This document shows positions 1-8,610 of a stretch of 64,000 nt of DNA, in pieces. This stretch comes from Bog-473 sp963741995. Lineage in GTDB: Bacteria > Actinomycetota > Acidimicrobiia > Acidimicrobiales > RAAP-2. The translations under genes were made by a program, and so were the position numbers. The DNA is taken from NCBI GenBank assembly GCA_963741995.1, contig CAVUKI010000009.1:248001-312000 (forward strand), written 5' to 3'. The notes under the pieces were generated by a model. The model did no database searches. It was given only the letters and a program-made list of their open reading frames with translations, and was not told the origin of the DNA. Each line of letters begins with the position of its first letter. Within the stretch, counting starts at the first letter, position 1.

Positions 1-759
1 GCGCATGCTCACCAACGCGGCGGCGCCGGCATAGGCGAGCGACAGGGCGGCGAGGATGAGGAAGACGCCGAGAGGATCACCCCAGTGCACGCCGAAGATC
101 AGTCGCCCGACCAGAAGCAGCCCGACGCACTGCACGGCGGCGACGCAGAGGCTCGTCGCGATCAGGGCCGCCACCACAGACCGCCGGCGCACCGGCGCCG
201 CGGCCAGGCGGTTCATCAGGCCGAGGCGGCGCGACTCCACCACACCCGAGGACAGGAGCAGCACTGTGATGCCGAGGAAGAGGACGAGGTCGGCCGGTGC
301 GACATAGGAGAAGGGGCTCAGCGCGGCGGGCACCGCGGTGTGGGCGAGGGTGACGTCGGTCACGGTCGTGTGCCTGCCCTCGGCGGCCATCAGGTCGAGG
401 AGGGCCACGACATCCGTGCGGGCCTGTATGGCGCTGGTCGAGGCCGACTCGCTCACGAAGTCGACGCGTTGTGTCCCCGGCGGCGCCGGCAGCCGGATGA
501 GCCCGGCCACCACCCGTCCGCGCAGGATGTCATCGCCCAGCTGGGCCCGGTCGGGCTCCAGACGTACCTTGAGATCGCCGGTGCTCTGGACGAGGTGGAC
601 CAGGCGGGGGGACGGATGGACGAGCCCGATGGGCTCCTTGGGGCTCCCGGCCAACAGGCCCGTGACGAGAATGAAGAGAACCGGGAACGCCGTGGCGACG
701 AAGAGGAGGCGGCGGTCCCCGACGGCGCGGCGCAGGTTGACCCGGATGATCGGGATCAC
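1..759 (-). CDS. ABC-2 type transporter permease, cut by the left window edge
   Basis: Reading leftward from GTG at 759 gives 253 codons without a stop, so the C-terminus lies outside the window. The protein opens with a membrane segment rich in Phe, Leu and Val at about residues 19-36, followed by a soluble extracellular-type stretch and further membrane segments from about residue 165 on, the layout of ABC-2 permeases. Its start overlaps the stop of the upstream permease by four bases (GTGA), so the two are translationally coupled and probably form a heterodimeric exporter channel. The ATPase partner is not in the window, and the substrate cannot be told. Confidence 0.8.
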   Translation of the reverse strand, partial: MIPIIRVNLRRAVGDRRLLFVATAFPVLFILVTGLLAGSPKEPIGLVHPSPRLVHLVQSTGDLKVRLEPDRAQLGDDILRGRVVAGLIRLPAPPGTQRVDFVSESASTSAIQARTDVVALLDLMAAEGRHTTVTDVTLAHTAVPAALSPFSYVAPADLVLFLGITVLLLSSGVVESRRLGLMNRLAAAPVRRRSVVAALIATSLCVAAVQCVGLLLVGRLIFGVHWGDPLGVFLILAALSLAYAGAAALVSMR

Positions 760-1844
760 GGCGTCACCATCCGGCGCACCCTGGCCAGGGCCAGCCCACC
801 GGTGACGAGGGCGATCAGGCAGAGGACGAGAAAGGGCCCCACGACGGACGACGCCGGGTCCCGCAGGAGCGCCAGGCGCCCGAACCCCACCAGGGCCCAT
901 CCGTTCGGCGTCCCCAGGCTGAGCACCTGGAGAGCCTCGGGCAGCGCGCCGGGCGGGAGCAGGTTGCCTCCCAGCAACGCCAGGACGAGGCCGACCACCA
1001 GGGAGGCGGCGAACGCCTCCTGAGGGGTCCGGGCGAACGAGGTGAGGAAGGCGCCGAGGCCGCACATCGCGGCGGTGGCCCCGACGCACATCAGGAGCAC
1101 ACCGAGAGGGGCGCCCCAGTTGGCCCCGAAGGCAGCCGCGGTGACACCCCAGACAATGAGGATGGACGTCAGCCCCGTGATGCCGATGGCCAGGAGTTTC
1201 CCCCAGACGATGGCACTCGGCCGGATGGGCGCGGCGGCCAGTCGGGCGAGCGTCCCGGTCGAACGCTCCATGAGGAGGGAGCGCATCCCGAGGCCACTCC
1301 CGATGAACAGGAACACCACGGCGATCGAGGGCGCGAAGTAGTCGAGCACTGCCTTGCTGCCGTTGCCCAGTGTGCTCGCCGAGACCGAGATGGCCGCCCG
1401 GTCGGTGGCCATCCCGGGCTGCAGGCGGCCGGCGTAGAGGCGGCTGGCCAGGCCCGCCGCCAGCGACTCGGCGTACTCCTGCCCGATCAACGCGTCGGCC
1501 CGGTCCACAATGTCGAATCCGGGCGAGGGTGTGGCGCCCGGCGCCACCATCGGAATCAGCAGATCCGACAGCGTGTGGTGGCTCGGGCGGAGGACCACGC
1601 CGCCGGCCAGGCTGCCGTCGGCCACGTCACGCCGAACCGTCGACTCTCCGGGGACGAGCCGCACGACGACGTTGCGTGGAAATTGGCTGGCGTGGACGGC
1701 CGCTCGCAGCAGCGCCGGTGAAGCCCCCGAGACCCCGATCGGGACGGTGGCCGTAGAGGAGTTTCCTCCGAAGGCGAAGCCGAGAATGGCGGCGATGGCG
1801 AGGGGAGCCACCAGGCAGGTGATTACGGCTGAACGGTCGCGCAC
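756..1844 (-). CDS. ABC-2 type transporter permease
   Basis: A 362-residue membrane protein: one N-terminal membrane segment at about residues 8-28, a long soluble loop, then about five membrane segments from residue 170 to the end. A motif like MERSTGTLARLAAAP near residue 195 is typical of ABC-2 (DrrB/NatB-like) permeases. It is coupled to the permease downstream. GTG at 1844 is the only standard start, but the codons just upstream (ITFNELRRR) look like genuine coding sequence of this family, so the real N-terminus may use a non-standard start such as CTG near 1886, or may have been damaged. Substrate unknown. Confidence 0.82.
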   Translation of the reverse strand: MRDRSAVITCLVAPLAIAAILGFAFGGNSSTATVPIGVSGASPALLRAAVHASQFPRNVVVRLVPGESTVRRDVADGSLAGGVVLRPSHHTLSDLLIPMVAPGATPSPGFDIVDRADALIGQEYAESLAAGLASRLYAGRLQPGMATDRAAISVSASTLGNGSKAVLDYFAPSIAVVFLFIGSGLGMRSLLMERSTGTLARLAAAPIRPSAIVWGKLLAIGITGLTSILIVWGVTAAAFGANWGAPLGVLLMCVGATAAMCGLGAFLTSFARTPQEAFAASLVVGLVLALLGGNLLPPGALPEALQVLSLGTPNGWALVGFGRLALLRDPASSVVGPFLVLCLIALVTGGLALARVRRMVTP

Positions 1845-1936
1845 CCGGCGGCGCAGTTCGTTGAAGGTGATGACGTACGCGGTCAGCCGCCGTGCTCCCG
1901 ACCCTGGCGTCCTGTCCCCACCCGGAGAAACTAGCT

Positions 1937-2407
1937 TTGCCGGTCGTGATCACGCTGGAGCCCGTGGGAGTCGTCGCGGGCGGCCGGTCCCAGGCGATCG
2001 ACGACGACTGGGGCGCCGTCGAGGCCGTCCTCCGCCTCGACGGGGCGCAGTTCGGGCCCGACGCGGTGGCCGGCCTCACGGCCTTCTCCCACTTGGTGGT
2101 CGTTTTCCAATTCCATCGGGTCGATCCGGCCACCGTGCACTCGGGTGCGCGCCGGCCAAGGGGGAACCCGGACTGGCCCGAAGTCGGCATGTTCGCCCAG
2201 CGGGCCAAGATGCGGCCCAATCGCCTCGGCGTCTCCACCTGCCGATTGCTCGCGGTCGATGGCATCGACCTGCACGTGGGTGGACTCGATGCCATCGACG
2301 GATCGCCGGTGCTCGACGTCAAACCATTCATGCGGGAGTTCGAGCCGCCCGACGCCGATGTCCGTCAACCTGCATGGTCCACCGAGTTGATGCGCGGCTA
2401 CTACTGA
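1937..2407 (+). CDS. TsaA/TrmO-like tRNA methyltransferase domain protein
   Basis: About 156 residues matching the TrmO (YaeB, UPF0066) fold, a beta-barrel SAM-dependent enzyme that N6-methylates the t6A base of certain tRNAs. Family features visible are the N-terminal ITLEPVGVV strand, LSHLVVVFQFHR-like core text, the VGMFAQRAKMRPNRLG segment (normally the most conserved part) and the ending LDVKPFMREFEP. TTG at 1937 is preferred because GGAGAAA lies at 1924-1930; GTG at 1946 is the alternative. The gene runs divergently from the permeases. tRNA target not provable here. Confidence 0.75.
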   Translation: MPVVITLEPVGVVAGGRSQAIDDDWGAVEAVLRLDGAQFGPDAVAGLTAFSHLVVVFQFHRVDPATVHSGARRPRGNPDWPEVGMFAQRAKMRPNRLGVSTCRLLAVDGIDLHVGGLDAIDGSPVLDVKPFMREFEPPDADVRQPAWSTELMRGYY

Positions 2408-2441
2408 TTCTGTCGTGCTGGCGCCAACCCCCTGAACCGAC

Positions 2442-2698
2442 ATGTCGCGTGATGTGTTGCCTTCTCCGAACATCCTCGTGATCATGACGGACGAGGAGCA
2501 CTACCGCCTCCGTACGAGGGCGACTCGCTGGCGCGCTTTCGCCGGGAGCAGCTCGGTGCGCGCCGGTCCATTCGGGACGGCGGCCTCGAATTCCACCGGC
2601 ACTACGCCGGATCGACGTGTTGCGCGACCTGCAGGGCATTCTGGACCTGCAGCGCGAGTGCAGCGCCGCGTGCCCCGGCTTCGTACCGATCGGCCTGA
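2442..2698 (+). pseudogene. Decayed N-terminal fragment of a sulfatase
   Basis: The reading frame from ATG 2442 gives SPNILVIMTDEEHY, the metal-binding start of an alkaline-phosphatase-superfamily sulfatase. One missing C near 2505 then shifts the frame: restoring it gives the family text YPPPYEGDSLARFRR and later GGLEFHRHYAGST. At the active site, where family members have Cys-x-Pro-Ser-Arg, the sequence reads Cys-Ala-Thr-Cys-Arg, and similarity ends at about 2635. The frame closes with TGA at 2696-2698. The remaining 350 or more residues of a sulfatase are absent. I see no other gene between 2408 and 2719. Confidence 0.7.
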
Positions 2699-2719
2699 CG
2701 CTCGGCGCCGGCCGCCTGC

Positions 2720-3343
2720 TCAGTCGAAGCTCGGCCGCCGGTCCCGGGTGCGCTTGAGCTCGAAGAAGCCGTCGGTCGCCGTGCACAGCAGCACGCCGTC
2801 CCACAGCCGGCCGGCCGCCTCGCCCTTGGGGGCCGGCGTGACCACCGGGCCGAAGATGGCCGTCCCGTTGTAGTGGATCACCGGCGTGCCCACGTCGTCG
2901 CCCACGGGATCCATGCCGGCGCGGTGCGACGCCTCGAGCGCGGCGTCGAACTCATCGGAGGTGGCCGCGTCGGCCAGTGAGGCCGGCAGGCCGAGCTCGG
3001 CCAGCGCTTCGGCGATGACGGTCTCGGCCTCGCCTTCGGCCCGCCCCCGCTGCTCGAGGTGGAAGCGGCTCCCGATCGCCGTGTAGAGGGGGAGGAGGAT
3101 CTCGCTGCCCTTCATCTGCTCCGCCGCGATGCAGACGCGTACCGGGCCCTTGGCCCGGGCCATGCGTTCCTTGTATGCCTCCGAGAGCTCGGAGCGGCCG
3201 GCGTTCAAGATGGCGAGCGACATCACGTGCCACTCGGTGTGGATGTCGCGTACCTGCTCGACTTCGAGCATCCAGCGCGAGGTGATCCAGGCCCAGGGGC
3301 ACAGGGGATCGAACCAGAAGTCAGCCGTGTCTTTGCCGGTCAT
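2720..3343 (-). CDS. DsbA-family thioredoxin-fold protein, mycothiol-dependent nitroreductase-like
   Basis: A 207-residue DsbA-fold protein with the N-terminal active-site text FWFDPLCPWAW. This resembles the actinobacterial Rv2466c family of mycothiol-dependent reductases, but the second cysteine of the CPWC pair is Ala here, so it would work by a one-cysteine mechanism or have another role. The cis-Pro loop is GTPVIHYNG near residue 155. No signal peptide is seen, so it is cytoplasmic. It is the last gene of a leftward coupled set and its ATG overlaps the SDR stop by four bases. Confidence 0.8.
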   Translation of the reverse strand: MTGKDTADFWFDPLCPWAWITSRWMLEVEQVRDIHTEWHVMSLAILNAGRSELSEAYKERMARAKGPVRVCIAAEQMKGSEILLPLYTAIGSRFHLEQRGRAEGEAETVIAEALAELGLPASLADAATSDEFDAALEASHRAGMDPVGDDVGTPVIHYNGTAIFGPVVTPAPKGEAAGRLWDGVLLCTATDGFFELKRTRDRRPSFD

Positions 3344-4092
3344 GGGATACCTCCGTCCACGCGCAGGATGGCGCCGGATGTGTACGAGGACGCGTCGGTG
3401 GCGAAGTAGAGGGCGGCGCCGATGATCTCGTCGGGTTCGCCCGCCCGCCCCAGCGCGTGGCTCGGCAGGCCGTGCTCACGCGCGGCCGGCCCCCATGAGC
3501 CCTCGGCGATGTCGGTGAGGAACGGGCCCGCCATGATGCAATTCACCCGCACCGTCGGGCCGAACGCCTTGGCGAAGCCCTCCGTCAGGGTGTTCAATCC
3601 CGCTTTGGCCGCGTCGTAGGGCAGCATGTCAGGCGCGGGACGGAGGGAGCCGGTGCTCGAGACGTTGATGATGGATCCACCATATGGGCCGGCCGCCATC
3701 CTCGTGCCGACGAGCGAGGTGAGACGGAACGGCCCTTTCAGGTTGACGCCGATCACCTTGTCCCACAGGTCTTCGGTCACCGAGGTGAGGTCGGGGTAGA
3801 GGGGTGACATACCGGCGTTGTTGACCAAGACGTCGACGCGGCCGAAGGCGGCGTAGGCCTGCTCCACCAGGCCGTCGATCTCGTCCCAGTGCCCGATGTG
3901 GCAGGCCACCGGGAGGGCACGGCGGCCCTGGGCCTCGACTTCGGACGCCACCGCCGCGCAGGCGTCGAGCTTGCGGCTGGTGATGACGACATCGGCCCCG
4001 GCCTCTGCGAAGGCGAGCACCATGGAGCGGCCCAGCCCGCGGCTGCCGCCGGTGACCAGCGCCACCCTGCCCGACAGCGGTCCGTCCGTCAT
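3340..4092 (-). CDS. Short-chain dehydrogenase/reductase
   Basis: A 250-residue classical SDR. It has the cofactor motif TGGSRGLG near residue 14, NNAG near residue 90, the Ser of NVSSTGS near 143, the YDAAK catalytic pair near 157, and a typical C-terminal TSGAILRVDGG. The fold and length fit an NAD(P)-dependent oxidoreductase of the FabG type; the substrate is not evident. ATG at 4092 overlaps the M20 peptidase stop by four bases, and its own stop overlaps the DsbA-like start, so the three are one translation unit. Confidence 0.9.
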   Translation of the reverse strand: MTDGPLSGRVALVTGGSRGLGRSMVLAFAEAGADVVITSRKLDACAAVASEVEAQGRRALPVACHIGHWDEIDGLVEQAYAAFGRVDVLVNNAGMSPLYPDLTSVTEDLWDKVIGVNLKGPFRLTSLVGTRMAAGPYGGSIINVSSTGSLRPAPDMLPYDAAKAGLNTLTEGFAKAFGPTVRVNCIMAGPFLTDIAEGSWGPAAREHGLPSHALGRAGEPDEIIGAALYFATDASSYTSGAILRVDGGIP

Positions 4093-5447
4093 GACAGCAA
4101 CGCGGCGACGGCGTGTGTCACGGCCTTGCCCATCGGGATGTGGAGGGACTCGTTGGGTCCGTGGGCGTTGGAGTGCGGCCCGAGGACACCGGTCGCCACG
4201 AACTGCGTGCCGGGGAACCCGCGCTGCAGGTCGGCCAGGAACGGGATGGAGCCGCCCTCGCCGACGAAGCCCGGCTCGCGCCCGAAGCACTCGCGGGAGA
4301 CGGCCGAGAGCGTCGCCGCGATGCCCGGCTCCAGCGGGGGAGCGATCCACCCGTCGGCCGCCGCTTCCATGTCGATGGTGACGTGCGCCCCTTCGTCGGT
4401 CCGGATGGCCGAGATCAGGGCATCGGTCGCCACCTGCGCATCGACGTCGGGGGGGAGCCGGAGCGAGAACTTGAGCGTCGTCGAGGGCCGCAGCACGTTG
4501 CCCCCGTCCTGGGGCTTGGGGAGGCCGTCGGCGCCGGTGACCTCCAGGGCGGCGCCCCAGGTGCGGGCCACGAGGCGATCGACGGGGTCGGGCGTGAGCA
4601 GGCGCAGCCCGTCGACGACGGGCGCGGCGCTGTCGGGGAACTCGGCCGCCAGTGCGGTGAGGTTGGCCCGGTGCGCGTCGGGGATCCCCGCCCCCTGCAA
4701 TTCCGGCAGGAGGATGCGGCCGGTCGCCTCGTCCTCTATCTGCGACAACATGCGACGCAGGATGCGGAACGAGGTCGGGACCACGCCGCCGCCCTGCCCG
4801 CTGTGGATGCCCTCGGTCAGCACGTCGACCTTCACCGTGGCGACCAGGTTGCCCCGGAGCGACGACGTCAGCCACAAGCGGTCGTAGCTGAGCCCGCCCG
4901 AATCGAGGCAGATGACGAGCCGGGGCGTGCCGATGCGGTCCTTGAGGTTCTCCAGGTGCGCCGCCAGATCGGGGCTGCCGCTCTCCTCGCTCGCCTCGAT
5001 GAGGACGAGCACGCGACCCTGGCCGCCGCCCGCCGCCACCAGACCCGTCACGGCGGCGAACGTCGCGTAACCGTCGTCGGCCGTCCCTCGCCCGTAGAGG
5101 AGGTCGCCTTCGCGCACCGGCTCCCAGGGCCCGAGGCCGCTGCGCCATTCGCCGAGCGGCGGCTGCTTGTCCATGTGGCCGTACACGACCACGGGATCGC
5201 CACTGCCGCCGTTGTCGATCAGCAGCAGGGGGGTGCGGCCCGGGAGCGTGATGATCTCGACCGTCAACGCGGGGTCCTGGTCGTGTGCCCACGCCGCCAG
5301 CAGCTCGGCCGCCGCCGCGATGGCGCCGCGCTCCTCCCAGTCCGGGTCGAAGGCGGGGGAGAGGCACGGGATACGGGTGTACTCGCTCAGCGCAGGCAGG
5401 ATGCGCTGCTCCCACGCGGCGTCGATGTCGATGGCGGCGCCGGTCAC
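4089..5447 (-). CDS. M20 family metallopeptidase (carnosinase-like dipeptidase)
   Basis: A 452-residue M20 peptidase. Visible are the first metal motif GHMDKQP (about residue 90), the RGTADD bridging Asp region (about 119), the catalytic Glu pair in EASEESGS (about 154), and a dimerisation domain in the middle. The final metal His is in the GPHSNAHGPNE region. The family hydrolyses dipeptides or N-acyl amino acids with two zinc ions in the cytoplasm. GTG at 5447 overlaps the SRPBCC stop by four bases, linking it to neighbours on both sides. Confidence 0.9.
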   Translation of the reverse strand: MTGAAIDIDAAWEQRILPALSEYTRIPCLSPAFDPDWEERGAIAAAAELLAAWAHDQDPALTVEIITLPGRTPLLLIDNGGSGDPVVVYGHMDKQPPLGEWRSGLGPWEPVREGDLLYGRGTADDGYATFAAVTGLVAAGGGQGRVLVLIEASEESGSPDLAAHLENLKDRIGTPRLVICLDSGGLSYDRLWLTSSLRGNLVATVKVDVLTEGIHSGQGGGVVPTSFRILRRMLSQIEDEATGRILLPELQGAGIPDAHRANLTALAAEFPDSAAPVVDGLRLLTPDPVDRLVARTWGAALEVTGADGLPKPQDGGNVLRPSTTLKFSLRLPPDVDAQVATDALISAIRTDEGAHVTIDMEAAADGWIAPPLEPGIAATLSAVSRECFGREPGFVGEGGSIPFLADLQRGFPGTQFVATGVLGPHSNAHGPNESLHIPMGKAVTHAVAALLS

Positions 5448-5917
5448 CGTGCGGTGATCTCCGCCAGCCGGTCGAGTGTCTTGGACATGGACGCGGCCGT
5501 GTGCTGACCGACTTTGGGATACTGCAAGAAGAACGCCTGCTTGTCCCGGCTGAGGTCCCAGGACTCGGTCACCTTGGTCCCGCCGTCCACCGGCTCGAGC
5601 TCGTAGCGCCAGATGCGTCCTCCGAGGAAGCGGCCGAGTGGGCCCGACAGCACGGTCTGCCAGGCGATGCGGTGGTCCTGCTCGAACTCAATGACGGTGT
5701 TGGTCACGGAGTAGGGCACGCCCATCTTCATCGACATGCCGAAGGTCGAGCCCAGGGCCAGGTGATGGGCTGCCCCGTCCTTGGCCCTGACGAGCTGGCC
5801 CGAGCCGTCGATCTCGGGGTGGCGCGTGGCGTCGGCCACAATGGCGAAGATGGCGCCGGGCGGCGCGTCGATCACCCGGTCCACGCTGACGACGGTGTGC
5901 TGCGAGCTCTGCGCCAT
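5444..5917 (-). CDS. SRPBCC family protein
   Basis: A 157-residue START/Bet v1-type fold: opening VDRVIDAPPGAIFAIVAD, the central GRIWRYELEPVDGGTKVTESWD strands, and a final long helix ending in LDRLAEI. Such proteins bind hydrophobic ligands or act as polyketide cyclase-like or stress proteins. It is the first gene of the coupled leftward set (SRPBCC, M20, SDR, DsbA-like). The ligand is unknown. Confidence 0.85.
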   Translation of the reverse strand: MAQSSQHTVVSVDRVIDAPPGAIFAIVADATRHPEIDGSGQLVRAKDGAAHHLALGSTFGMSMKMGVPYSVTNTVIEFEQDHRIAWQTVLSGPLGRFLGGRIWRYELEPVDGGTKVTESWDLSRDKQAFFLQYPKVGQHTAASMSKTLDRLAEITAR

Positions 5918-5953
5918 GGACGACCTCCGGTTCGGCGACCTCGGGGCTGGAGA

Positions 5954-6310
5954 CTAGATGGCGTGCGTCACCAGGTCGCCCAGCTGCACCCATTCCAGGG
6001 TGGCGGCGTGGGTGGCGGCCAGGACGACGGACGGCGCCATGCCGGCCTCGAACGCCTCCTGCCAGCGGGCCGCGCACAGGCACCACTGGTCCCCGGGCTG
6101 CAGGCCGGCAAAGCCGAACTCGGGGTGCGGCGTCGACAGGTCGTTGCCGACCGACGCCGAGAAGGCCAGGAAGTCGGCGGTGACCCGGGTGCAGACCGTG
6201 TGGACACCGAAGTCCTCGGCTCCGGTGTTGCAGCAACCGTCCCGGTAGAAGCCGGTGACCGGATCGAAGTTGCAGGGCTCGAGAGCTTCACCGAGGACGT
6301 TCTGGGCCAT
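5954..6310 (-). CDS. DUF2237 family protein
   Basis: A 118-residue protein with the complete DUF2237 pattern: NVLGEALEPC at the start, FYRDGCCNTG, DFGVHTVC, GNDLSTPHPEFGF and QWCLCAARWQEA. Four conserved cysteines suggest metal or redox chemistry, but the function of the family is not established. ATG at 6310 is chosen because the family begins just before NVLGE; TTG at 6346 would add 12 residues without family similarity. It follows the nitroreductase closely and may share its transcript. Confidence 0.85.
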   Translation of the reverse strand: MAQNVLGEALEPCNFDPVTGFYRDGCCNTGAEDFGVHTVCTRVTADFLAFSASVGNDLSTPHPEFGFAGLQPGDQWCLCAARWQEAFEAGMAPSVVLAATHAATLEWVQLGDLVTHAI

Positions 6311-6356
6311 GGCCCATTTGACCACGGCCGGGGTGGGGCGCCCCAAACGAGCTGGA

Positions 6357-7064
6357 TCAGGGCCCAGACACCGGGCGACCGTCGAAACGGTCGACCCAGG
6401 CGAAAGAGCTCACCGGCGCGCGCCGCAGCCGGCGCGGTGCCGTCACCGGGCGGCCCAGCGCCACGAGGGCGGCCACCGCCACGGTGGGGGGAATGCCGAA
6501 CAGCGCGCGCACGTCGTCCTCCTGCCGCACCGGCATGGTGGTCATGACACCGCCGAGGCCCTCGGTCCGGGCGGCGAGCAGCAGGCTCCAGACGAAGGGG
6601 TAGATGGAAGCGCCACCGACCAGCGTGTAGCGGGGGAGGTCGCGATCGACTGCGGCGAGCGCGGCCAGGTCGGCCAGAACGAGGAGGAGGGCGGGCGCGG
6701 TATCGAGCGTCTCGGCGAAGCCGGGTGAGGCCGCGCCGGCCTCGGCGAACGGCGCGGCGTTGGCGATCGCGGCCGCCTCGGCCTCACGGTCGGTCACCGG
6801 CGCCCAGGGCACCAGGCCGGCCGAGACCATGGCCAGGTACTCGTACCAACCGCTCAGGTAGAGGTCGCGCAACGCCACGCGGGCGGCGGGGTCCTTCACG
6901 ACGATGACCCGCCAGCCCTGCCGGTTGCCGCCGCTCGGTGCAAAGCGGGCCGTGTCGAGCAGCCGGGCGAGCACCTCGTCCCCGACGGGCTCAGGATGGA
7001 ACTGGCGCACCGCGCCGGTTCCGCGCAGCGTGTCGACGAGGTCCAGGTCCACGAGGAGGCCCAC
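6357..7064 (-). CDS. Nitroreductase family protein
   Basis: A 235-residue FMN-dependent nitroreductase-like protein. The N-terminal motif AVRQFHPEPV is followed by ARFAPSGGNRQGWR, the usual FMN-phosphate and nicotinamide region, and GLGGVMTTM in the C-terminal half. Members reduce nitro compounds, quinones or other electrophiles with NAD(P)H. It runs divergently from the nitronate monooxygenase at 7103, only 38 bases away, so the two may share a regulatory region. Confidence 0.85.
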   Translation of the reverse strand: MGLLVDLDLVDTLRGTGAVRQFHPEPVGDEVLARLLDTARFAPSGGNRQGWRVIVVKDPAARVALRDLYLSGWYEYLAMVSAGLVPWAPVTDREAEAAAIANAAPFAEAGAASPGFAETLDTAPALLLVLADLAALAAVDRDLPRYTLVGGASIYPFVWSLLLAARTEGLGGVMTTMPVRQEDDVRALFGIPPTVAVAALVALGRPVTAPRRLRRAPVSSFAWVDRFDGRPVSGP

Positions 7065-7102
7065 CGTAGCGGCCGGCGCGCGCCGTGGGTAAGAGTGCGG
7101 GG

Positions 7103-8128
7103 GTGCCGCTCCGCCCGCTCTCCCGCTGGCCGCTCGTCGTGGCGCCCATGGCCGGCGGACCGTCGACGGTCGACCTGGTGGTGGCGAGCGCCGGGGCGGG
7201 AGCGCTGGGCTTCCTGGCCGGCGGGTACACGACGGGTCCCGTTCTGGCCGACGACATGGCGGCCGTCCGGGCTGCCGGCGTCGAAACCTTCGGCGTGAAC
7301 TTGTTCGTCCCGGGCGAGCCGACGGCCGACCCCGCGGGTCTGGCCGCGTATCTCGCCCAGCTGGAGCGCGACGCAGCCGCCCTCGGGGTGAGGCCCGGCG
7401 AGGCGTCGTGGGACGACGACGACTACCCCGCCAAGCTCCGTGCCGTCCTGGCCGCGCCGCCTGCCGCGGTCAGCTTCACCTTCGGGATCCCTTCGGCCGA
7501 CGTGATCCGGGCGTTGCAGGCGGCAGGGTCCACCGTCCTGCTCACAGTGACGACGCCCGAGGAGGCCGAGGTGGCCCTGCGGGCGGGACCCGACGCGCTG
7601 GCGCTGCAGGGTGTTGAGGCCGGCGCCCACCGCGGCAGCCTGGCCAATACCGACCGGGCGGATCAGGACCGGCCCGTGCGGTCCTTGCTCGCCGCCATAC
7701 GCCGGCGCACCCTCGTGCCGCTCGTGGCCGCCGGCGGAGTGGGTGGTCCCGAGGACGTGGCCGATCTGGTGGCCCGGGGGGCGGACCTGGTCCAGGCGGG
7801 CACGGCGTTCCTGCGCTGTCCCGAGAGCGGTGCGCCGGCGGCGCAGAAGGATGCCCTCGCCGCGGGCGCGTTGACGAGGACCGCCGTCACGCGCGCTTTC
7901 AGCGGCCGGCGGGCGCGCGCCCTCGTCAACGCCATGATGGCGGACCATCCCGGGGCGCCGGCGGCCTATCCCGAGATCAACAATGCAACCCGACCGCTGC
8001 GCGTCGCGGCCGCCCGCGCCGGTGACCTGCACCACATGAGCCTGTACGCGGGAACCCGGTTCGGCCGAGCCAGGGCGCGGCCGGCAGCCGAGGTCGTCGA
8101 GTGGCTGGTGTCAGGATTGCGCCGGTGA
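7103..8128 (+). CDS. Nitronate monooxygenase (2-nitropropane dioxygenase family)
   Basis: A 341-residue FMN TIM-barrel protein. It opens with the family signature PLVVAPMAGGPST, has GVNLFVPGEPT early on, the QGVEAGAHRGS FMN/substrate loop near residue 173, VAAGGVGGPEDV and the phosphate-binding LVQAGTAFLRC. The reaction is oxidative denitrification of alkyl nitronates. GTG at 7103 gives the normal family start; GTG at 7085 would add six residues. Its stop overlaps the start of the next gene by four bases. Together with the divergent nitroreductase this suggests nitro-compound handling, which is an inference. Confidence 0.88.
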   Translation: MPLRPLSRWPLVVAPMAGGPSTVDLVVASAGAGALGFLAGGYTTGPVLADDMAAVRAAGVETFGVNLFVPGEPTADPAGLAAYLAQLERDAAALGVRPGEASWDDDDYPAKLRAVLAAPPAAVSFTFGIPSADVIRALQAAGSTVLLTVTTPEEAEVALRAGPDALALQGVEAGAHRGSLANTDRADQDRPVRSLLAAIRRRTLVPLVAAGGVGGPEDVADLVARGADLVQAGTAFLRCPESGAPAAQKDALAAGALTRTAVTRAFSGRRARALVNAMMADHPGAPAAYPEINNATRPLRVAAARAGDLHHMSLYAGTRFGRARARPAAEVVEWLVSGLRR

Positions 8129-8610
8129 GCAGCGGGCGCCAGAAGAAGACGATCGACTTCACGCCGCCCGACGTCTCGGCCGTCGCAGACGCGCTGCGGG
8201 CGTTGCGCGCCGCCGGCAGCGGTTGGGTCAACCTTCTGCCCGGGATCGACGAGGAGGCGTCCGACGTGCACCCCAGGGCGGGGCTGTTCGCGTTCTTCGG
8301 CAACAACGCGGCGCCGGTGACCATGACGACGCTGATGCCGCCCAAGAAGGATCGAAGCGAGACCGAAGGGCTGACGGTCGGGATCATGCATCCGACCGGC
8401 GGCAAGGCCATGGCACGACTGGCGGAGGCCGGCGTGACGTTGCCCGTCGGATGGGTGGTGCGCCAGGACCATGCCCGGCGGGGCCTGCTGGTGCGGACGC
8501 CGGTGGCCGTCGGGGAGGCCGACGTCCTGTCCTGGTCGGTGCGCGCCGGCACTGCCCTCTGTCGGGCCGAGATGACGGGCCGCTGGCGCGCCGACGTCTA
8601 TCTTCCGTAG
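8125..8610 (+). CDS. Conserved protein of unknown function
   Basis: A 161-residue protein I do not recognise. It is soluble, begins at GTG overlapping the stop of the nitronate monooxygenase (GTGA), and is immediately followed by the ATG of the next gene, so it belongs to a rightward operon. Recognisable text includes GWVNLLPGIDEEAS, LFAFFGNNAAPVT and a C-terminal SWSVRAGTALCRAEMTGRWRA. Codon use matches the neighbours and no membrane segment or signal peptide is present. Confidence 0.7.
   Translation: MSSGRQKKTIDFTPPDVSAVADALRALRAAGSGWVNLLPGIDEEASDVHPRAGLFAFFGNNAAPVTMTTLMPPKKDRSETEGLTVGIMHPTGGKAMARLAEAGVTLPVGWVVRQDHARRGLLVRTPVAVGEADVLSWSVRAGTALCRAEMTGRWRADVYLP

Noticed and set aside
2618..2719. 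A separate coding fragment (text like VLRDLQGILDLQREC)
   Set aside because: It reads like protein but is under 40 codons, lacks a start signal and could not be assigned to a family.
3340..5415. A single leftward frame of 691 codons covering the SDR and part of the peptidase gene
   Set aside because: Its N-terminal two thirds are Arg/Pro/Gly-rich shadow text of the M20 gene; only the SDR part from 4092 is real.
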